19,510 bases of DNA from an uncultured Bacilli bacterium (GTDB lineage: Bacteria > Bacillota_I > Bacilli_A > RF39 > UBA660), in assembly GCA_944331945.1 (NCBI GenBank), contig CALVJC010000064.1:1-19510 (forward strand). Direction: 5' to 3'. Below the pieces are notes generated by a model that saw only the letters and a list, made by a program, of their open reading frames with translations, was not told the DNA's origin and did no database searches. Below, in pieces: positions 8,639-16,100 of this stretch; the first letter of the stretch is position 1; every line of letters starts with the position of its first letter. The position numbers and the translations under genes were made by a program.

Positions 8639-9391
8639 ATGAAAGCAATGATTACGGGAGCTTCTTCTGGTATTGGAAGAGAAATGGCCATTTATTTAGG
8701 TGAATTAGGCTATGATTTAATTTTAGTTGCTAGACAAAAAGATAAGTTAGAAGAATTACAAAGTGAATTAAAAACGAAGGTAAAACTCATTATAGCGGAT
8801 CTTTCTCTAGAACAAAAAGTAAAAGAAGTCTACGTACTAACCAAACAAGAAAAAATTGATCTCTTAATTAATAATGCCGGTTTTGGTGTATTTGGTGTCT
8901 TTGATCAAACGGATTTAAAGGAAGAATTAAATATGATTGATGTCAATATCAAAGCAGTTCATATGTTAACCAAATTCTTTTTAAAAGATATGGAAGAGAG
9001 AAACCATGGGACAATTTTAAATGTCGCGAGCAGTGCCGCTTTTTATCCAGGACCCTTAATGGCTAGTTATTATGCCAGCAAGTCTTATGTATATCGCTTG
9101 AGTCTAGCCTTACAAGAAGAACTAAGAAGGAAAAAAAGCAAAGTTCAACTTTCCGTATTGTGTCCAGGTCCCATTGAAACCAACTTTCAAAAAAGAGCAG
9201 GGGTTAAGTTTCAAGTAAAACCTTTATCGAGTTTCAAAGTGGCTCGTTATACGATTGATCAAATGAGAAAAGGCAAAAAAGTAATTATCCCTGGAATATC
9301 AATGAAAATAGCAAAATTCTTCAGTCATTTTATCAGTGATACACTTCTAGCTAAAATTGCTTATCATATGCAAAAAAAGAAGGAGGTTTAA
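8639..9391 (+). CDS. Classical short-chain dehydrogenase/reductase
   Basis: This 250-residue NAD(P)-dependent oxidoreductase is a classical SDR. The cofactor motif GASSGIG is at residues 7-13, the structural NNAG motif near residue 79, and the catalytic Ser131, Tyr144 and Lys148 in VASSA...SYYASK. The CPGPIETNF segment after them is also typical. The last 40 residues contain a hydrophobic helix and a KKKEV tail, and may touch the membrane. The start at ATG 8639 is supported by GGTGGTGA five bases upstream; an in-frame TTG at 8618 lies inside the promoter region. The C-terminal codons overlap the AAGGAGG site of the following ATPase gene, so the two are probably co-translated. Substrate is unknown. 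Confidence 0.9.
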   Translation: MKAMITGASSGIGREMAIYLGELGYDLILVARQKDKLEELQSELKTKVKLIIADLSLEQKVKEVYVLTKQEKIDLLINNAGFGVFGVFDQTDLKEELNMIDVNIKAVHMLTKFFLKDMEERNHGTILNVASSAAFYPGPLMASYYASKSYVYRLSLALQEELRRKKSKVQLSVLCPGPIETNFQKRAGVKFQVKPLSSFKVARYTIDQMRKGKKVIIPGISMKIAKFFSHFISDTLLAKIAYHMQKKKEV

Positions 9392-9392
9392 C

Positions 9393-10190
9393 ATGAGTTC
9401 TCTTGCAATTGATGACTTATCCCTTTCTCCTTTTAAAAACTTTGCTATTTTCTTTTCGAATCATAGTTTTAATCTAATCGTTGGCACTTCAGGAAGTGGG
9501 AAAACAAGACTCTTAAAAGCTCTCGCTGGTCTTTTAAAGACGCAAGAAAAAGTTCGTTATAATCGGACTTACATCGAAAAAATATCTTTTTCCAAATTGC
9601 AAGGCAAAATAGGACTTGTCTTTCCCGAGCTTCTTTCTTCTCTTTCTTCTTTCACCGTAGAAGACTCTCTAAAAAATAGCTTAGAATCTTTTTCTTACGA
9701 AAAAAAAGAACAAGAAGAAAAAATAAAAAATATGCTTTCCTTTATCAATATCACAGGCAAACGCAAGAAGTACATAAAAGATTTATCGGCCTTTGAGCAA
9801 TTAAAAATTCTCTTTGCGGTAGAATTAATCAAAGAACCAGAAGTTTTGTTATTAGATGAACCATTAAAAAAGATAGTATCTAAGGAAGAGAAAAAGAGTT
9901 TTCTCAAGTTACTAGAACATTGTTATCAAAAAGGATTAACCATTATTATGACTAGTTCCTCTTTAGAAGATACTATGCTTTCTTCCTTTACTCAGTTGTA
10001 TATTCTTGATCATGGAAACTTAATCTTAAAAGGAGAACCTTTGGAGGTATTAAAAAAGGATAGTATTTTAAATAAATTAGGTTTAAAAATTCCTTTCATG
10101 GTAGATTTATGTGTAAAACTTGAGTATTATAAAATGGTAGATGAAATCATCTTAGAAGAAGAGAAATTAATTGATAAAATATGGAACTAA
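9393..10190 (+). CDS. ECF-type ABC ATPase, EcfA1-like, partly degenerate
   Basis: Position and fold suggest the first ATPase of an energy-coupling factor vitamin transporter (EcfA1/CbiO-like). The 265-residue protein keeps Walker A GTSGSGKT (31-38) and Walker B LLLDEP (D155, E156). The ABC signature LSGGQ has become LSAFEQ (131-136), the Q-loop Gln is Pro (VFPE), and the switch His is Ser188 (IIMTSS). ATP may therefore bind but hydrolysis is doubtful. The start is ATG 9393 with a perfect AAGGAGG at 9380-9386, one base after the SDR stop; a longer frame from 9357 is not needed. Its last 13 codons are the first copy of the 51-bp tandem repeat. The subunit name rests on gene order (ATPase pair, truA, rplM, rpsI), not on intact motifs. 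Confidence 0.72.
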   Translation: MSSLAIDDLSLSPFKNFAIFFSNHSFNLIVGTSGSGKTRLLKALAGLLKTQEKVRYNRTYIEKISFSKLQGKIGLVFPELLSSLSSFTVEDSLKNSLESFSYEKKEQEEKIKNMLSFINITGKRKKYIKDLSAFEQLKILFAVELIKEPEVLLLDEPLKKIVSKEEKKSFLKLLEHCYQKGLTIIMTSSSLEDTMLSSFTQLYILDHGNLILKGEPLEVLKKDSILNKLGLKIPFMVDLCVKLEYYKMVDEIILEEEKLIDKIWN

Positions 10191-10354
10191 AAAGAAAGCT
10201 TATTAAAAGAAGAAAAATTAATTGATAAAATATAAAATTAAAAAGAAAGCTTGTTAGAAGAAGAAAAATTAATTGATAAGATACAAAATTAAAAAGAAAG
10301 CTTGTAAAAGAAGAAAAATTAATTGATAAAATATAAAATTAAAAAGAAAGCTTG
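10152..10354 (+). repeat. 51-bp tandem repeat, four copies
   Basis: Copies lie at 10152-10202, 10203-10253, 10254-10304 and 10305-10354 (the last is one base short). A partial fifth copy (about 10355-10376) runs into the start of the next ATPase gene. Copy 1 is coding: it gives the LEEEKLIDKIWN end of the first ATPase and its stop. The other copies keep the same reading phase but have stops. Each unit contains TTAATTGATAA and AAAGAAAGCTT. The array fills the space between the two ATPase genes and looks like a slippage expansion. Confidence 0.9.
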
Positions 10355-10365
10355 GTGGATAAGAT

Positions 10366-11142
10366 ATGGAAATAAGGTTTTCTCATGTAACTTTAACCCC
10401 AATAGAAGATACTTCGTTTGTCATTCCGAAAGAATCCCTTACTGCCATCACAGGAGCTGGAAAAGAGGAAGCACTACGCTTTATGGCCGAAGCTTTTCCT
10501 ACCAAAGGAAATATTTATTATAATGGAGAAAAAAAGTTAAAAAGGAATCTAAAAAAATATAAAAAAGAAATAAAATATGTTGGAGTAGACTTTGAAAAAG
10601 AATTTTCTTTCGAAAATGTTTATGAATATTATATTTACTATCTAAGATATCATCATATTAAAGTGAAAGATCCAAGCGAAAGCATTTATAATGTTTTAAA
10701 AATTGTTGGCTTAGAAGAAAAAGTTTTAAATGACAATCTTTCCAATCTTTCTTCGAGTGTTTTAAAGCGTTTTCAATTGTCCCTCGCTCTTTTGGAAGAT
10801 TCCCAAATTTTACTTTTAGAAGAACCTTTTCTTTCTTTTCATGAGAAAGAGATAAAAGAAATCTTTTCGATTTTAGAAACCTTAAAAGAAAAATTTCATA
10901 AAACCATTGTCATTGCTACAGAAGATCATAATTTAATTTATCAATATTTTAATTATTTGGTATGGTTGAAGGACAAAATGGTATTATCTGGTAGTCCAGA
11001 AGAACTTTACTATCAAGTGGAAGGGAAGGATAAACCAGAGATTGTTCATTTTATTCAAATGGTAGAAGAGAAGAAAGGAATAAAACTAGATCATCGAAAA
11101 GATATTCGGGATCTGATTAAGGATATTTATCGAAGTGTATAG
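10366..11142 (+). CDS. ECF-type ABC ATPase, EcfA2-like, strongly degenerate
   Basis: This 258-residue protein aligns by order of motifs with an ABC ATPase of the EcfA2 type, but nearly every catalytic motif is altered. Walker A reads GAGKEE (30-35) with no Ser/Thr after the lysine. The signature is LSSSV (128-132). Walker B is LLLEEP with Glu152 where Asp is expected. The switch-loop His is Glu186 (ATEDH). The reading frame is otherwise clean over full length, which argues for a kept, altered function more than for a decaying pseudogene. GGTGG at 10353-10357 is the ribosome binding site. No EcfT gene follows; truA comes next after about 120 bases. It could pair with the preceding ATPase as a structural or regulatory dimer. 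Confidence 0.65.
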   Translation: MEIRFSHVTLTPIEDTSFVIPKESLTAITGAGKEEALRFMAEAFPTKGNIYYNGEKKLKRNLKKYKKEIKYVGVDFEKEFSFENVYEYYIYYLRYHHIKVKDPSESIYNVLKIVGLEEKVLNDNLSNLSSSVLKRFQLSLALLEDSQILLLEEPFLSFHEKEIKEIFSILETLKEKFHKTIVIATEDHNLIYQYFNYLVWLKDKMVLSGSPEELYYQVEGKDKPEIVHFIQMVEEKKGIKLDHRKDIRDLIKDIYRSV

Positions 11143-11146
11143 GAAC

Positions 11147-11169
11147 TTTTCCACAGTTCTTGTGTAAAA
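11147..11169. repeat. Inverted repeat 1, DnaA-box-like arms
   Basis: TTTTCCACA (11147-11155), five bases, then TGTGTAAAA (11161-11169), an inverted repeat with one mismatch. Both arms resemble DnaA boxes (TTATCCACA consensus). Confidence 0.6.
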
Positions 11170-11207
11170 CTGTCAAAAAAGTGTCCAAAACGGAAGAAAA
11201 CAGAATT

Positions 11208-11230
11208 TTTTCCACAATTTCTGTGGAAAA
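11208..11230. repeat. Inverted repeat 2, DnaA-box-like arms
   Basis: TTTTCCACA (11208-11216), five bases, then TGTGGAAAA (11222-11230), a perfect 9-bp inverted repeat with the same 9-5-9 layout as the copy 61 bases upstream. No T-tract follows, so it is not a terminator. It lies just before truA. Confidence 0.7.
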
Positions 11231-11262
11231 CTCTAACATTTTGTGTTATGGAAAGGAACATT

Positions 11263-12027
11263 ATGCGTTATTTAATAAAATTTTCTTATGACGGAACCAA
11301 TTATCATGGTTATCAAACTCAAAAAGGCTATCACACCATTCAACAGACCATGGAAGAGGCAGCGACGAAAATTAACAATGGAAAAAAAGTAATCATAACC
11401 GCTTCTGGTCGCACCGATCGAGGCGTACATGCCTTAGGACAATTAGCGCATCTTGATATAGACGTGAAAATTACCCCATACAAATTAAAGCGCGCTATGA
11501 ATACCAACTTACCAGAAGATATTCATATTATTTCAGCGGAAGAAGTAGAAGATAATTTTCATTGCCGCTATCAAGCGAAAGAAAAAGAATATGAATATCG
11601 TATTAATATGGGAGAATACAATCCCTTAAGAAGAAACTACGTATATCAACATAATTATCCCCTTCAAGTAGATAAAATGGAACAAGCAATTCATTATTTA
11701 GAAGGTAAACATGACTTTCGGGCTTTTGTAACCGATAACAAAGAAAAAGAAAATTGTGTGCGAACCATAAAAAAAGCAATGGTAACAAAAGATAGTACCA
11801 ATCAAGAGGAACTCGTCATTACTTTTATTGGAGATGGTTTCCTTCGCTATCAGGTAAGAAATATGGTTGGACTCCTACTCAAAGTAGGAATAGGTAAAAT
11901 CGAACCACTTCAAGTCAAAGAAATTTTAGACAGTAAGGTTCGAGGAAAACATGGTTGTCGTGTCCCAGCTTGTGGACTATGTTTAAAAAACGTTGTTTTA
12001 AAGCCAAAAATTGAAATTATCGATTGA
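11263..12027 (+). CDS. truA: tRNA pseudouridine(38-40) synthase TruA
   Basis: TruA converts uridines 38-40 of the tRNA anticodon arm to pseudouridine. The 254-residue length is standard. The family opening FSYDGTNYHGYQ and the catalytic motif SGRTDRGVHALGQ with Asp52 are intact, and GDGFLRYQVRNMVG is present near the C-terminus. The ATG at 11263 is chosen over the in-frame ATG at 11248 because AAAGGA at 11252-11257 lies between them and is correctly spaced for the former; this also gives the usual MRYL-type start. The stop is TGA, evidence for the standard code. It overlaps the -35 box of the rplM promoter. Neighbours ECF ATPases, rplM and rpsI are in the usual Firmicutes order. Confidence 0.96.
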   Translation: MRYLIKFSYDGTNYHGYQTQKGYHTIQQTMEEAATKINNGKKVIITASGRTDRGVHALGQLAHLDIDVKITPYKLKRAMNTNLPEDIHIISAEEVEDNFHCRYQAKEKEYEYRINMGEYNPLRRNYVYQHNYPLQVDKMEQAIHYLEGKHDFRAFVTDNKEKENCVRTIKKAMVTKDSTNQEELVITFIGDGFLRYQVRNMVGLLLKVGIGKIEPLQVKEILDSKVRGKHGCRVPACGLCLKNVVLKPKIEIID

Positions 12028-12052
12028 CTTTTTACAGACCTTCTAGTATAAT
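12024..12052 (+). promoter_or_regulatory. Sigma-A promoter of rplM-rpsI
   Basis: TTGACT (12024-12029), exactly 17 bases, then a perfect TATAAT (12047-12052). The -35 box overlaps the truA stop codon. The transcript would start near 12059, about 70 bases before rplM. Confidence 0.8.
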
Positions 12053-12058
12053 TTTAAT

Positions 12059-12128
12059 CGGTACATTTTTTATATCCCCACAAGAAATTGAACCCTGGGA
12101 AAGTTCAATGGAAACAAAGGAGAAAAAT
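12059..12128 (+). promoter_or_regulatory. Probable ribosomal protein L13 leader
   Basis: The 70-base 5' leader of rplM contains a perfect 7-bp stem, ATTGAAC (12087-12093) with GTTCAAT (12103-12109), whose loop is CCTGGGAAA. AAAGGAG (12116-12122) follows 6 bases after the stem. Firmicutes rplM genes often carry an autoregulatory L13 leader here; position and hairpin fit that, but I cannot run a covariance model. Confidence 0.55.
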
Positions 12129-12557
12129 ATGACAAGTTATATGCAAAAAAAAGAAACAGTAAAAAGAAACTGGTATGTAATTGATGCAGAGGGAAAACCT
12201 CTAGGACGAATTGCAAGTAAGGCAGCTGTTTTATTACGTGGAAAACATAAGCCAACTTATACTCCTCACATTGATTGTGGTGACTATGTAATTATTGTCA
12301 ATGCGGAAAAAGCCGTTTTAACTGGTAATAAGTTAGAAGACAAGAAATATTATAGTCATTCTCAGTATCCAGGAGGATTAAGAACTCGTACAGCAAAAGA
12401 AATGGTTGAAAAATATCCAGAAGAAATGGTAGAGAAAGCCGTAAAAGGTATGTTACCAAAGAATCGCTTAGGTAGAGCTATGTACAAGAAATTATTTGTA
12501 TATAAAGGAGAAAACCATCCACATATGGCTCAAAAACCAGAAGCTATGGATATTTAA
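12129..12557 (+). CDS. rplM: 50S ribosomal protein L13
   Basis: L13 is an early-binding protein of the large ribosomal subunit. The 142 residues starting at ATG 12129 match the usual length. NWYVIDAEGKPLGRIAS near the N-terminus, LRGKHKPTYTPH and GMLPKNRLGR are all classical. The open frame extends back to 12024, but AAAGGAG at 12116-12122 is correctly spaced for ATG 12129, and the upstream part is the promoter and leader. It is followed 15 bases later by rpsI in the conserved pair. Expression is probably controlled by the leader hairpin. Confidence 0.97.
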   Translation: MTSYMQKKETVKRNWYVIDAEGKPLGRIASKAAVLLRGKHKPTYTPHIDCGDYVIIVNAEKAVLTGNKLEDKKYYSHSQYPGGLRTRTAKEMVEKYPEEMVEKAVKGMLPKNRLGRAMYKKLFVYKGENHPHMAQKPEAMDI

Positions 12558-12572
12558 TAAGGAGGAAAATAT

Positions 12573-12995
12573 ATGGCAAAAGAAAAGAAAACTTATACAG
12601 GAACAGGAAAAAGAAAAACAAGTGTTGCTCGTGTAACCTTAACCCCTGGAACTGGTAAAATTACCGTAAACGGACGTGATGTAAATGAATATTTTCCATA
12701 TCCTACCTTGGTAATGGATTTAACACAACCACTTGATGCAACGAATACGAGAGAAATCTTTGATGTAGAAGTAAAAGTAGAAGGCGGTGGATTCTCAGGA
12801 CAAGCTGGAGCAACAAGACATGGTATTACTAGAGCATTACTAGTATATGATGCTTCAACCCCAGCAGATTCTGAAAACAGCTATCGTAAGATTTTAAAGA
12901 AAGAAGGGTTTATTACCCGCGACCCACGTAAAAAAGAAAGAAAGAAACCAGGACTTAAAAAAGCTCGTCGTGCACCTCAATTCTCAAAACGTTAA
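12573..12995 (+). CDS. rpsI: 30S ribosomal protein S9
   Basis: S9 is a small-subunit protein whose C-terminal tail reaches the P-site tRNA. The 140-residue product shows GTGKRKTSVARV near the start, the GGGFSGQAGATRHGITRALL block, and the invariant C-terminal arginine tail ending KARRAPQFSKR. Length is slightly above the common 130 because of a short N-terminal extension (MAKEKKTY). AAGGAGG precedes the ATG. It is the last gene of the rplM operon, closed by a strong terminator. Confidence 0.97.
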   Translation: MAKEKKTYTGTGKRKTSVARVTLTPGTGKITVNGRDVNEYFPYPTLVMDLTQPLDATNTREIFDVEVKVEGGGFSGQAGATRHGITRALLVYDASTPADSENSYRKILKKEGFITRDPRKKERKKPGLKKARRAPQFSKR

Positions 12996-13007
12996 AATTA
13001 CTGTTCG

Positions 13008-13031
13008 CCATTGGGAAACCAATGGTTTTTT
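13008..13031 (+). terminator. Rho-independent terminator after rpsI
   Basis: A perfect 7-bp stem CCATTGG / CCAATGG (13008-13014 and 13019-13025) closes a GAAA tetraloop and is followed by six T residues. Confidence 0.9.
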
Positions 13032-13083
13032 GGTGCAAAAATTTCCGAAAAGAAAGCATCTTCCCTTAAAATAAAATAAATGA

Positions 13084-13110
13084 TATAATGATATACATAA
13101 TAGGGGTGAT
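13084..13110 (+). promoter_or_regulatory. essC -10 box and ribosome binding site
   Basis: A perfect TATAAT at 13084-13089 has only a weak -35 candidate (TTCCCT, 13061-13066, 17-base spacing). AGGGGTGAT at 13102-13110 is the ribosome binding site for the ATG at 13114. Confidence 0.55.
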
Positions 13111-13113
13111 AAG

Positions 13114-16100
13114 ATGAAACTGTATTTGGCGGAACCAAATGAGCTCCATATCTTTGAGTTACCAAGCAAAGTAGAAGGCTCTTTCCTATTTGATTTTAAA
13201 ATAAAAAATAGCACTATCAATAATTTACTAACCATTGATTCCAAAGAAGGAAAGTGGCTTTTAAAAAGTAATGGTAACGTAAATATTCAATCTGGTGAAT
13301 CGACTTATAAAGAATACCTATTAGAAGAATTTTCCATCATCCCTCTAAAAGCTATTGGCTGTGATGAACTTATTTTCTTATATGTATTTCCGCTTGCAAA
13401 TGATTCCGCAATCTGTCTTAACACAGACAAAAGATTTCCCATAACGTTAGGAAGTGCCAAAGAAAGTAACATTAATCTAAATAATAATCTTACTTTACCG
13501 ACCCAACTTAATTTGACCTTTCAAAACTATATCTGGTATGTTGTACCAAATCCAAACGCTCATGCATATGTTTATTTAAATAACAAGAAATTACAGGCAC
13601 CTAAACCTTTACAGTGTGGCGATATTATTTTTAGTGCTGGAATAAAAATAATTTGGATGCAGGAATTTATAAAAATAACTACTTCCCAAAATAGTTTGAA
13701 AATAAACGGCTTAACTTCATATTCTCCTCCTCAAATCGATAATTCAAACTATTCGGAAGTGACGGAAGAAGAAGCTAGTATAGAGTTATATACAGATGAA
13801 AATTACTTTTTTCATACTCCAAGACTTAGAACCGTTTTGGAAGAAGAAACAATAAAGATTGATGCCCCTCCAGAAAATCAAGAAGACACAAATGACTTAC
13901 CATTTCTACTATCTATAGGAACATCTTTAACTTTAGTTGCCTCTTCTTTAATGATGGGCTACAATGTCATCTACAATTTAAGTACAGGAACAAGAACAAT
14001 TGCTGCAGTCATCCCCTCGATTGTAATCTGTATAGCTATGATAGTAGGAAGTGTTATTATTCCCCGCTTAATTCGCCGTTATCAAAAAAAGATGCGCCAT
14101 GAAAGAGAATTATTAAGGCAGAAGAAATATGGAGAATATATTAAAGAAAAAGAAAATCAAATTCAGTTAATTTTAAAGAAACAATCTCAGATTTTAAATG
14201 AAAATAACAGCGCATTAGAAGAATGTCAAACAATCATAACAAACTTAAATCGAAAAATATGGAATCATGAGATAGAAGATGATGATTTTCTAACAGTAAG
14301 ATTAGGAATTGGACAAGCCTTTGCCAAATTGGAAATTCAAGTTCCAGAAGAACATTTTACTTTAGATGATGATGCACTCCGTGATCAAATCTATCAAATT
14401 CCAGAAAAATATAAAAGACTAGATCAGGTTCCAGTTACCGTTTCATTATTAGAAAATCCATTAACTGCTTTCATTTGTAATTGTAACTTTACCGATGATT
14501 TTATTAATGGTATAATTTTACAGTTAATTACTTATCATAGTGCTTTAGATCTAAAAATTGTTTTATTAACTTCGGAAGATAAAAAAGAAAGATGGAGCTA
14601 TTTTAAAATGCTTCCTCATTGCTTTAGTGAAGACAAAAGCGTTCGTTTCTTTGCTACAAACAACAGTGAAATAAAGAATATTACTTCTTATTTAGAAAAA
14701 GAATACAAAAAAAGGCAGGAAATTGTAGAAAGCAATGGAAGAGAATCTGAAATTGAAGAATTTGATTCGAATAAAGAATATAAAAATTTTCAACCTTATT
14801 ATCTTATCATTACTGATAATTATAATGACATAAAAGATTTAGAATTTATAAGAACTTATTTAAGTAGAACGAATAATGTTGGATTTTCTCTTATGATGAT
14901 TGAAAAATCTTTAAAAAATCTGCCAAATGAATGTAATATGTTTGTACAAGTATTAGAAGGTAACAGTGGTTTGTTTAACAAAGAATTAACGAGTGAGAAT
15001 CAAATCCCATTCCAAGCAGAATATAATCCTTTGATTGACATGTATGACATGGCCCGAAGAGTAGCAAATATTCCAATTCAAAGTAAAGAACAAGAAAAAA
15101 GTCTACCAACGAGTTTATCTTTTTTAGATGTGTATAATGTAGGAAAGATAGAGCAGTTAAATATTTTAAATCGTTGGAAAACCAATAATCCTGTAAACAC
15201 TTTGGCCTGCCCAATTGGTGTTCATAGTAACAGTGAACCATTTATTTTAGATTTGCATGAAAAGGTAGCAGGTCCCCATGGTCTGATTGCTGGTAGTACT
15301 GGTTCTGGAAAATCAGAATTAATTATTACTTATATTCTATCCATGGCTATCAATTATCATCCAGATGAAGTACAATTTGTTTTGATTGACTATAAAGGTG
15401 GAGGCCTTGCTGGTGCTTTTGAAAATCGTGATAATAATATTTGTATTCCGCACTTAGCAGGTACCATCACGAACTTAGATACTAGTGAAATGAATCGTTC
15501 TTTAGTATCAATAGAAAGCGAATTAAAAAGAAGACAAGAAAAATTTAATGAAGCCAAAGAAACTTCAGGCGAAAGCACAATGGATATTTACAAGTATCAA
15601 AAACTATATCGCGAAGGAATCATAAAAGAACCAATTTCACACTTGTTTATTATTTCTGATGAATTTGCAGAATTAAAGGCTCAGCAGCCAGAATTTATGT
15701 CTCAATTAATTTCGACCGCTCGAATTGGCCGAAGCTTAGGAGTACATTTAATTCTAGCTACGCAAAAACCAAGTGGTGTTGTAAATGATCAAATTTGGTC
15801 TAATACAAGATTTCGCATTTGTTTGAAAGTTCAAACCAAAGCCGACTCAAACGAGATGTTAAAGCGTCCAGAAGCCGCAAGCCTAAAAGAAGTTGGGCGT
15901 TTCTATCTACAAGTAGGATATGATGAATATTTTGATATTGGTCAAGCTGGTTGGGCTGGAGCAAGATATGTTCCAACCGAACGCGTAATTAAAAAAATTG
16001 ATGATTCCATTAACTTTATTGACAATACCGGAAATATTATAAAATCAATTAATGATGTCAAAAAGAAAAAGGAAACAGAAACCGATCGAGGAGATCAACT

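Noticed and set aside
10152..10354. 51-bp repeats as a CRISPR array
   Set aside because: Units are directly adjacent with no unique spacers, and the first copy is coding sequence.
10323..10523. Plus-strand open frame across the repeat and the second ATPase start
   Set aside because: It overlaps the better supported ATPase frame and has no family resemblance.
11147..11230. DnaA-box-like repeats as a replication origin
   Set aside because: There is no dnaA, dnaN or AT-rich unwinding array next to them; the region is a short gap between an ATPase gene and truA.
12025..12027. TGA read as tryptophan (Mycoplasma code)
   Set aside because: truA ends at a normal length with this TGA, and tryptophan is written TGG in the recognised motifs (GH31, VanY, rplM).
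12024..12128. Longer L13 with a 35-residue N-terminal extension
   Set aside because: The extension region holds the promoter and leader, and the normal L13 start has a perfect ribosome binding site.
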